A stretch of 8,212 nucleotides of DNA from Ornithomonoglobus_A sp045537455. Its GTDB lineage: Bacteria > Bacillota > Clostridia > UBA1381. Location: the NCBI GenBank assembly GCA_045537455.1, contig JAZSPM010000104.1, positions 1 through 8,212 of the forward strand. The letters run 5' to 3'. Positions 1 to 4,615 of this stretch are shown here, in pieces. A program made the position numbers and the translations under genes. The notes under the pieces were generated by a model. The model was not told where the DNA came from and searched no databases. It saw nothing but the letters and a program-made list of their open reading frames with translations. Position 1 is the first letter of the stretch. Every line of letters begins with the position of its first letter.

Positions 1-161
1 CTGCTCTTTAGTGTAGTATTCACGTTCATTCTAAGAGCAATTATATATTGTTCACTAAATTTGCGTACTTCGGCACCGCCTTTGGCGACATACCTCGTCC
101 GAAAAAATTTAGTTCTCAATACATAAAAGCTCTTATCATTCACTGTCAGCAAACAGATCAT
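1..161 (-). CDS. Possible partial short ORF over a structured repeat (doubtful gene)
   Basis: An open frame runs on the minus strand from an ATG at 161 (alternative GTG at 143) to the window edge without a stop: 53 codons plus two bases. The peptide is basic and reads ...SFYVLRTKFF..., then AKGGAEVRKF. No good ribosome binding site precedes the ATG, and a TAG lies just upstream in frame. Against a real gene, the frame contains the run CGG-ACG-AGG, codon choice unlike the neighbouring genes, and most of it coincides with nested inverted repeats at 2-135. It is more likely that a dispersed intergenic element happens to stay open than that this is a translated protein, but the left edge hides the answer. 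I do not recognise a domain. Confidence 0.2.
   Translation of the reverse strand, partial: MICLLTVNDKSFYVLRTKFFRTRYVAKGGAEVRKFSEQYIIALRMNVNTTLKS
2..135. repeat. Nested inverted-repeat element at the left edge
   Basis: Four helices can be drawn one inside another. CGCC (77-80) pairs with GGCG (84-87) across a TTT loop, TTCGG (69-73) with CCGAA (99-103), ACTAAATTT (54-62) with AAATTTAGT (105-113), and TAAGAGC (32-38) with GCTCTTA (129-135). The same 32-39 segment can instead pair with TGCTCTT at 2-8, so the outer stem has two mutually exclusive partners. The nesting is directly visible. That this is a dispersed palindromic repeat or a structured RNA is inference. It lies upstream of the ACT/UPF0210 operon and may be the end of something starting outside the window. 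Confidence 0.5.
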
Positions 162-187
162 AAGCTATCTAAATATCCATACAGCAA

Positions 188-287
188 GCAAGTCAACAGA
201 AAGCTTTGAAAATTACATTTCAAAAATTTCGTATGCAACGTAATATCGAAATTTTTGAGTAATTTGAAATGCTTTCGTGGGACTTGC
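188..287. repeat. 100-nt imperfect hairpin (MITE-like or structured leader)
   Basis: Three stacked complementary segments make one long hairpin. GCAAGTC (188-194) pairs with GACTTGC (281-287). The 17-nt segment 200-216 matches 259-275 at 14 of 17 positions. TCAAAAATTTCG (220-231) pairs perfectly with CGAAATTTTTGA (247-258) around a 14-nt loop. The two arms are nearly the same length, with a 3-nt bulge at 217-219. No U-tract follows, so it is not an intrinsic terminator. No clear target-site duplication flanks it, so a miniature transposable element is possible but unproven. It occupies much of the gene-free stretch before the ACT gene. Confidence 0.5.
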
Positions 288-334
288 AAATTATGATTTG
301 TTTTCGAGATTTTATCTATATAAAAGCAGAGGCA

Positions 335-357
335 AGGAGGCGGCGTTTGAGCCTCCT
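335..357 (+). promoter_or_regulatory. Leader hairpin burying an AGGAGG site
   Basis: AGGAGGC (335-341) is perfectly complementary to GCCTCCT (351-357) with a 9-nt loop. The 5' arm is a full Shine-Dalgarno sequence. A TTG at 347 sits 6 nt after it and opens a 14-codon frame that ends in TAA at 389-391, one base before the ATG of the ACT gene. The base sequence after the hairpin is A-rich, not T-rich, so it is not a terminator on the plus strand. It could stabilise the 5' end of the transcript, or control a leader peptide coupled to the ACT gene. Only the hairpin is certain. A weak promoter may precede it (TTGTTT at 298-303, TATAAA at 319-324, 15-bp spacing). Confidence 0.4.
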
Positions 358-392
358 GATAAAAAAATACATAATGAAAGGAAAGATATAAA

Positions 393-662
393 ATGAAAGC
401 AGTTGTTACAGTAGTAGGTAAAGATACAAAAGGTATCATAGCAAAGGTAAGCATGGCTTTATATGAAGCCGATGTAAATATCCTTGACATTTCGCAGACT
501 ATCATGCAGGATTTATTCACCATGATAATGCTTGTTGACTGCGAAGCTTCAACAGATAATATCGCAGACATCAACGAGAAGCTTCAGGATATTGCAAAAG
601 AAATGGGACTTTCAATAAGAGTTCAGCGTGAGGAAATTTTCTCATCAATGCACAAGATTTGA
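393..662 (+). CDS. ACT domain protein, UPF0237 family
   Basis: This 89-residue protein is essentially one ACT domain of the UPF0237 type. The start MKAVVTVVGKDTKGIIAKVS is the first beta strand and the Gly/Asp loop that contacts ligand in ACT domains. A second strand, around residues 40-48 (FTMIMLVDC), and a final amphipathic helix with a short C-terminal tail follow. ACT domains usually bind amino acids or other small metabolites and act as regulatory modules, but no ligand is established for this family. The length is the usual one (about 88-92 residues). The start is supported by AGGAAAG at 379-385. The next gene begins 17 nt after the stop, so the two are almost certainly co-transcribed. 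ACT/UPF0210 is a conserved gene pair in Gram-positive bacteria, which suggests the small protein is a sensor or subunit for the large one. Confidence 0.93.
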   Translation: MKAVVTVVGKDTKGIIAKVSMALYEADVNILDISQTIMQDLFTMIMLVDCEASTDNIADINEKLQDIAKEMGLSIRVQREEIFSSMHKI

Positions 663-679
663 CGGGAGGGCTATAAATC

Positions 680-2047
680 ATGATAAACCCTTTTGAAATT
701 ATAGAAACAATAAATATGATTGACAGGGAAAACCTTGATATAAGAACTATCACAATGGGTATTTCCCTAAAAAGCTGTGCAGGCCCTGACGTCGATGTTG
801 TTTGTCAGAAGGTCTACGACAAAATCACATCATATGCAAAGGATTTGGTTAAGGTCGGAGAGGACATTGAAAAGCAGTTTGGTATTCCAATCGTAAACAA
901 AAGAATATCCGTAACTCCCGTTGCAACACTTATTGATGCATTGGAGAACCCCGATATAGATAAAGCCGTAAAAATTGCAAAAGCACTTGACAAAGCCGCA
1001 AAGCACTGCGGTGTAAACTTCATAGGCGGATACTCCGCACTTGTTCACAAGGGCTATACAACAGGCGAAAGAATTTTAATTCAGTCTATCCCCTATGCCC
1101 TATCTCAAACTGACATAGTATGCTCAAGTGTAAACATAGGCTCAACACGTGCGGGAATCAACATGGACGCCGTTAAGGAAATGGGACTTATAGTAAAAAA
1201 AGCCGCTGAGCTTACAGAGGATACTCAGGGCTTTGCCTGTGCAAAGCTTGTTATATTCTGCAATGCGGTTGAGGATAACCCATTCATGGCCGGTGCTTTC
1301 TTAGGTGAAGGCGAAGGTGAATGTGTAATTAACGTAGGTGTTTCAGGACCGGGTGTTGTTAAATGTGCTCTTGAAAAAGTAAAGGGTGCAGATTTTGGAA
1401 CTGTTGCAGAAACTATCAAAAAGACTGCATTCAAGATAACAAGAATGGGACAGCTTGTTGCACAAGAAGCTTCAAAGCGTCTTAATGTTCCGTTTGGTAT
1501 AGTTGACTTATCGCTTGCACCAACTCCGGCTGTTGGCGACAGCGTTGCGTATATTCTTGAAGAAATGGGACTTGAAAGGTGCGGAACTCACGGTACTACT
1601 GCCGCACTTGCGCTGCTTAACGATGCAGTTAAAAAGGGCGGAGTTATGGCATCGGGCTACGTTGGCGGTTTAAGTGGTGCATTTATCCCGGTTTCTGAGG
1701 ACGCCGGAATGATTGAAGCCGCAAAAATCGGAGCGCTTTCAATCGAAAAGCTTGAAGCTATGACATGTGTATGCTCAGTAGGTCTTGATATGATTGTTAT
1801 TCCGGGCGATACAACTGCCGCTACGATTTCAGCAATCATCGCTGACGAAGCCGCAATAGGCATGGTTAATTCAAAAACTACAGCAGTAAGAATTATACCT
1901 GCTCCGGGCACAAAGGAAGGCGATATTGTGGAATTTGGCGGACTGCTCGGCACCGGCCCGGTAATGCCTGTAAGAAACTATTCAAGTCAGGAATTTATCG
2001 ACCGTGGCGGACGTATTCCTGCTCCGTTACAGAGTTTGAAGAATTAA
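680..2047 (+). CDS. UPF0210 / PFL family protein (DUF711)
   Basis: A 455-residue protein of the UPF0210 family, annotated elsewhere as 'PFL family protein' because its fold resembles the pyruvate formate-lyase barrel. Family hallmarks visible here are the N-terminal IRTITMGISL segment (about residues 21-30), the IPIVNKRISVTP segment (about 69-80), the Gly-rich GEGECVINVGVSGPGVVK stretch near 210-228, and a C-terminal GGLLGTGPVMPV motif. The length is typical. There is no signal peptide or membrane span, so it should be cytosolic. I do not see the paired active-site cysteines or the C-terminal glycyl-radical motif of true pyruvate formate-lyases, so formate-lyase activity should not be assumed. 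GGGAGGG at 664-670 supports the start. It follows the ACT protein in an operon and ends at a strong terminator. The biochemical function is unknown to me. Confidence 0.93.
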   Translation: MINPFEIIETINMIDRENLDIRTITMGISLKSCAGPDVDVVCQKVYDKITSYAKDLVKVGEDIEKQFGIPIVNKRISVTPVATLIDALENPDIDKAVKIAKALDKAAKHCGVNFIGGYSALVHKGYTTGERILIQSIPYALSQTDIVCSSVNIGSTRAGINMDAVKEMGLIVKKAAELTEDTQGFACAKLVIFCNAVEDNPFMAGAFLGEGEGECVINVGVSGPGVVKCALEKVKGADFGTVAETIKKTAFKITRMGQLVAQEASKRLNVPFGIVDLSLAPTPAVGDSVAYILEEMGLERCGTHGTTAALALLNDAVKKGGVMASGYVGGLSGAFIPVSEDAGMIEAAKIGALSIEKLEAMTCVCSVGLDMIVIPGDTTAATISAIIADEAAIGMVNSKTTAVRIIPAPGTKEGDIVEFGGLLGTGPVMPVRNYSSQEFIDRGGRIPAPLQSLKN

Positions 2048-2086
2048 TAACAGGGGGCTTTACAGCCCCCTGTTAAATTATTTTTT
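2048..2086 (+). terminator. Intrinsic terminator of the ACT/UPF0210 operon
   Basis: A 12-bp perfect stem (2048-2059 with 2064-2075, core CAGGGGGCT/AGCCCCCTG) closes a TTAC loop and is followed, after a few bases, by TTTTTT at 2081-2086. It begins one base after the UPF0210 stop codon. The toxin gene converging from the other side stops at 2078, so the hairpin separates the two convergent transcription units. In the minus direction the T-run is poor, so it should work best for the plus strand. Confidence 0.88.
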
Positions 2087-2455
2087 AAATTTATTTATCC
2101 AACTTAAAATTTCATCATATTTCATATCTCCTGCGGCAACGGACAACCCCAAATCAACTACATCCGCATTTGAGCAATTCATTTTTATACCCTCTGCCTC
2201 TAAAAAAGTCAACATAACATATACACCAATTCTTTTATTTCCATCAACAAAGGCATGATTAGATATTAGCGAAAATCCAAGACTTGCCGCTTTTTCTTCT
2301 TTAGTTTTATAAAGCTCTTCGCCATCAAAGGTTGCATACGCATTATTTAATGCACTCTCCAAAAGCCCAACATCTCTTATTCCTACACTTCCCCCTGTTT
2401 CTTCAGCTATTAATTGATGTAAAAGCAAAACTTTCTCTTTGCTAATTTTAATCAT
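2078..2455 (-). CDS. doc: Doc-type toxin (death-on-curing, Fic fold)
   Basis: A 125-residue single-domain Fic-fold protein of the Doc family. The catalytic loop is HAFVDGNKRIG, with H67, F69, D71, N73, K74 and R75. The lysine after the asparagine, where AMPylating Fic enzymes have glycine, is the Doc signature. P1 Doc is known to phosphorylate elongation factor EF-Tu and so stop translation, and the same activity is inferred here. The upstream helix with GIRDVGLLESAL (residues 25-36) and the TFDGEELY segment (42-49) also match the family, as does the length. The ATG overlaps the antitoxin stop by four bases (ATGA), so translation is coupled and the antitoxin is made first. All key residues are present and the gene looks intact. 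Confidence 0.93.
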   Translation of the reverse strand: MIKISKEKVLLLHQLIAEETGGSVGIRDVGLLESALNNAYATFDGEELYKTKEEKAASLGFSLISNHAFVDGNKRIGVYVMLTFLEAEGIKMNCSNADVVDLGLSVAAGDMKYDEILSWINKFKK

Positions 2456-2694
2456 TTTGCCAACTCCTTCAATGCAGGTTTAAATCGATTCATAATTCTT
2501 TTCGCAGCCACATCAATTTTTTCATCATCTGTAATATCAAAATATGAATCTGATTCAACATCAATCAGCAAAAATTTAGGTTTATTGTTTTTAAATATAA
2601 CTGCCTGTCCATTATTTTCTGCCACTTTAGCCACTCTTGAAAAATTCTGATTTGCTTCTGTCATGGTTGTAATGGTTTCTGTATTTATATTCAT
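2452..2694 (-). CDS. phd: Phd/YefM-family antitoxin
   Basis: An 80-residue antitoxin. The N-terminal half has the Phd/YefM DNA-binding pattern: an ITTMTEANQNFSRVAKVAEN helix region (about residues 8-27), then VIFKNNKPKFLLID (about 32-45), the strand-turn-strand with the usual 'xNxKPxxxLI' look. The C-terminal part (about 55-80) is charged and probably disordered until it wraps around the Doc toxin. Its expected jobs are neutralising the toxin and repressing its own promoter. A full AGGAGGT site lies at 2700-2706, correctly spaced from the ATG, and the gene overlaps the toxin by four bases. It was identified from family pattern and genetic position. The pairing with Doc makes the call strong. 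Confidence 0.92.
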   Translation of the reverse strand: MNINTETITTMTEANQNFSRVAKVAENNGQAVIFKNNKPKFLLIDVESDSYFDITDDEKIDVAAKRIMNRFKPALKELAK

Positions 2695-2730
2695 AATTTA
2701 CCTCCTATTTTTTGTACATTAAATACATCC

Positions 2731-2767
2731 TATAATATATTATATACAAATCTCAGAATATTGTCAA
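2731..2767 (-). promoter_or_regulatory. Promoter and likely operator of the phd-doc operon
   Basis: Read on the minus strand, TTGACA (2767-2762) and TATAAT (2744-2739) are both perfect consensus hexamers with exact 17-bp spacing. A 14-bp perfect palindrome, TATAATATATTATA (2731-2744), covers the -10 element and is a natural site for autorepression by the antitoxin or antitoxin-toxin complex. A looser inverted pair, TGTA...TACA (2713-2727), lies between it and the ribosome binding site and could be a second operator half. The promoter is directly visible. The operator role is inferred from how Phd/YefM modules are normally controlled. Confidence 0.85.
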
Positions 2768-2802
2768 CCCTTTTATATAAATACAAATTTTATAAAATCC
2801 TC

Positions 2803-2831
2803 TTTACAAAATCCCGAAAATATGGTATGAT
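2803..2831 (+). promoter_or_regulatory. SigA-type promoter with extended -10
   Basis: TTTACA (2803-2808), a 17-bp spacer and TATGAT (2826-2831), with TG one base upstream of the -10 (2823-2824), make a strong extended -10 promoter. Initiation is expected about 7-8 bases later, at 2838-2839, which is where the outermost helix of the structured RNA begins. It lies back to back with the toxin-antitoxin promoter, the two -35 elements being 35 bp apart. Confidence 0.75.
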
Positions 2832-2838
2832 AATAAGT

Positions 2839-3050
2839 GCGAGATAAAAACTAATAAAAACCTAAAATAGAAGAAATGATAATATCATGTGTTTTCGTTA
2901 AAAATACATGCTCTATTCAATTATATTATCATTTTATCTATTGTATACTTTTGGGCAATAAAGATTAGGGTTATATATTAGTTTTGTCTCGCAAACAAAC
3001 TACGGAGTGATGTATTTTTAAGCGCATAACTTCGTGTTATGCGTTTTTTT
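2839..3050 (+). ncRNA. Highly structured RNA, free-standing or a leader, family unknown
   Basis: The transcript from the promoter at 2803-2831 would fold into a long rod. GCGAGA...CTAATA (2839-2856) pairs with TATTAG...TCTCGC (2976-2992): 17 pairs, one U-G wobble and one bulged A. AACCTAA (2859-2865) pairs with TTAGGGTT (2965-2972), with one bulge. Segment 2866-2885 pairs with 2923-2942, including a perfect 12-bp run (2874-2885/2923-2934). A 10-bp apical hairpin (2886-2895/2901-2910) has the loop CGTTA. All unpaired bases inside the rod fall mainly on the 3' side (2911-2922 and 2943-2964). A single-stranded linker (2993-3019) then leads to a terminator. No open frame of note fits inside. I cannot match it to a known riboswitch or to 6S, SRP or tmRNA. 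A miniature transposon is an alternative, but a promoter and terminator just outside the inverted repeat favour an RNA. Confidence 0.6.
3020..3050 (+). terminator. Intrinsic terminator ending the structured RNA
   Basis: CGCATAAC (3023-3030) pairs with GTTATGCG (3036-3043) around TTCGT. A G-U and two A-U pairs extend the base of the stem, and seven T residues follow (3044-3050). It lies 30 nt upstream of the AGGAGG of the BspA-like gene. It can therefore either end a separate small RNA or act as an attenuator of that gene. I found no convincing antiterminator: the best candidate is a 5-bp match of GTTAT (2970-2974) to the 5' arm. Confidence 0.88.
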
Positions 3051-3096
3051 AATTTCACTCAAAAAAATATTATAATTTTCAGGAGGAAAAAGAAAA

Positions 3097-4578
3097 ATGA
3101 AGAGACAAAACAGAAAAACACTACTGAGCATGATACTTGCACTTTCTATGATTTTAAGTATCATAACAGCACTGCCGATTTCAGCAGGTGCAGAAACAAA
3201 AAGCGGTAAATGCGGAGCTAACCTTACATGGTCGCTCACCGACGACGGAACTCTTACCATAAGCGGTACAGGCAGAATGGATGATTATGAACAAAATAAA
3301 AGTCCTTGGTATAGTTTTCATACAACAATTATAAAAGCTATACTTAAGGACGGAGTTACAAGTATAGGAAACTTGGCTTTTGATGACTGTATTTTATTAA
3401 AAAGCGTAACACTTCCCAATACACTTAAAAGTATTGGCGTTGGTTCATTTTGGGCTTGCACAAATCTGTCAAATATAAATATTCCGAATAGCGTAGAAAG
3501 TATCGGAAAAGAAGCTTTTTATGAATGTGAAGCTTTAACAAGTGTTAGTTTACCTAAATATATTACAAGTATTTCAGTAGGTATGTTTGATAAATGTAAA
3601 AGTTTAGCAAAAATAACAATCCCAAGTGGAGTTACAACTATTAGCGAAAGAGGATTTTTAGAGTGTAAAACTCTATCTAATATAACAATCCCCAAAAGCG
3701 TACTAAGTATAGGAACTGCTGCTTTTACATGGTGTGATAATATACAAAATATATACTACGAAAGCAATCAAAATGATTGGGATTCTATATCTATTTCTAA
3801 ATCTGGAAATTATGTTGGCGGTTTAGTTAATAACAACGAAGAAGCTATTTCCAAAGCCACAATCCATTATAACACGCCAATGGACGCACCAACTATAACA
3901 CCAACACCCAATACAGTTACACCACCGCCTGTTACAATTACTCCTGTGCCTGAACCGATAACTCCGGACATTACTACTGCACCGATTATAACACCGACAC
4001 CAATTACGGTTACCCCAACACCGGATAATGATGACAATAACAATAACAGCAATAATATCGGCGGTACAACAACGATTATAAACAACAATACAACAAACAC
4101 AATCGTGACTAACAATACGGCTACAAATAATACCGTAACAAACAACACTACTACAAATAATAACATCACTAACAACACAAGCATTACAAACAATATTACT
4201 AACAATGTTTCGCTTGTGCTGTACATCGGCAAAACTACAGCAAGCGTAGGCGGTGAAAGTGTTGAAAATGATGTTGCTCCGATAGTACGCAATGACAGAA
4301 CAATGCTTCCTGCACGCTTTGTTGCGGAGCAATTAGGTGCTAAGGTTGACTGGAATCAGGATTTGAAGCAGGTTATAATCACAAAGGGAGATAAGCTTAT
4401 CACTATTCCGATTGGTTCTGACAAGGCATATATAAACGGCGAGGCTCAGGCTCTTGACAGTCCTGCATTTGTAGAAAGCGACAGAACATATACACCGGTC
4501 AGATTTATAGCAGAAAATCTTGATGCTGATGTTCAATGGAACGGTAATGACCAGAGTGTAACAATTACAGAGAAATAA
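3097..4578 (+). CDS. Secreted BspA-like leucine-rich repeat protein with C-terminal stalk domain
   Basis: A 493-residue exported protein. A signal peptide covers about residues 1-32 (basic start, hydrophobic core, cleavage likely after SAGA). Residues 36-80 are the N-terminal cap typical of BspA proteins (CGANLTWSLTDDGTLTISGTG, then SPWYS). Residues 84-215 hold about six LRR_5 repeats of roughly 23 residues with the pattern 'LxxIxIPxSVxSIGxxAFxxC'. A Pro/Thr linker (262-309), an Asn/Thr-rich stretch (310-370) and a C-terminal copper amine oxidase N-terminal-like (stalk) domain (372-493) follow, the last with two motifs MLPARFVAEQLGAKVDWN and TPVRFIAENLDADVQWN. Despite its name, this domain has no oxidase activity. 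It is common in clostridial surface proteins, where it probably mediates attachment to the cell wall. No LPXTG sorting motif is present. AGGAGG at 3081-3086 supports the start. Adhesion to host, matrix or other bacteria is the likely role. Its own promoter is unclear, so it may depend on read-through from 2803-2831. Confidence 0.9.
   Translation: MKRQNRKTLLSMILALSMILSIITALPISAGAETKSGKCGANLTWSLTDDGTLTISGTGRMDDYEQNKSPWYSFHTTIIKAILKDGVTSIGNLAFDDCILLKSVTLPNTLKSIGVGSFWACTNLSNINIPNSVESIGKEAFYECEALTSVSLPKYITSISVGMFDKCKSLAKITIPSGVTTISERGFLECKTLSNITIPKSVLSIGTAAFTWCDNIQNIYYESNQNDWDSISISKSGNYVGGLVNNNEEAISKATIHYNTPMDAPTITPTPNTVTPPPVTITPVPEPITPDITTAPIITPTPITVTPTPDNDDNNNNSNNIGGTTTIINNNTTNTIVTNNTATNNTVTNNTTTNNNITNNTSITNNITNNVSLVLYIGKTTASVGGESVENDVAPIVRNDRTMLPARFVAEQLGAKVDWNQDLKQVIITKGDKLITIPIGSDKAYINGEAQALDSPAFVESDRTYTPVRFIAENLDADVQWNGNDQSVTITEK
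4108..4206 (+). repeat. In-frame degenerate 15-bp repeat encoding Thr-Asn-Asn-Thr-x
   Basis: Residues 338-370 of the BspA-like protein repeat the unit TNNTx with TNN beginning at 338, 343, 348, 353 and 358, then less regularly at 364 and 368. The DNA copies differ at synonymous positions (AAC/AAT, ACA/ACT/ACC), which suggests the pattern is kept at the protein level and is not a fresh slippage tract. It sits between the Pro/Thr linker and the stalk domain and is probably an extended spacer. It also leaves the opposite strand free of stops, which produces long spurious frames there. Confidence 0.7.
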
Positions 4579-4581
4579 TAA

Positions 4582-4611
4582 AAAAACGAGGATTTTTTAA
4601 TCCTCGTTTTT
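4582..4611. terminator. Bidirectional terminator between the BspA-like gene and hppA
   Basis: AAAAACGAGGATT (4582-4594) and AATCCTCGTTTTT (4599-4611) form a 13-bp perfect stem with a TTTT loop. T-rich tails lie on both strands, so it can end the plus-strand surface-protein transcript (stop at 4578) and the minus-strand hppA transcript (stop at 4616). Confidence 0.88.
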
Positions 4612-4615
4612 CTAT

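Noticed and set aside
158..574. 138-codon minus-strand frame overlapping the ACT gene.
   Set aside because: Its coding half is antisense to a clear ACT domain and the remainder runs through the hairpin region. It has no recognisable domain.
3026..3040. ATAACTTCGT followed by GTTAT, resembling an arm of a loxP site.
   Set aside because: Only ten bases match, the loxP spacer and second arm are absent, and the bases are fully explained as the terminator stem and loop.
2839..3050. 6S RNA, SRP RNA or a c-di-GMP riboswitch as identity of the structured RNA.
   Set aside because: 6S RNA needs a central bubble open on the 5' strand, whereas here unpaired bases are on the 3' side. No GGAA-type SRP tip is present. 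GCAAAC and CTACGG near 2991-3005 recall GEMM fragments, but the required helices and receptor motifs are missing.
3071..3076. TATAAT just upstream of the BspA-like gene as its own -10.
   Set aside because: Transcription would begin inside the AGGAGG site, removing it from the messenger, and no -35 element is at the right distance.
3823..4332. Long minus-strand frames (also 3867-4292) opposite the surface-protein gene.
   Set aside because: They arise from the low-complexity Pro/Thr and Asn/Thr codons, which leave the other strand free of stops. The translations are compositionally biased (Cys/Val- or Leu/Val-rich).
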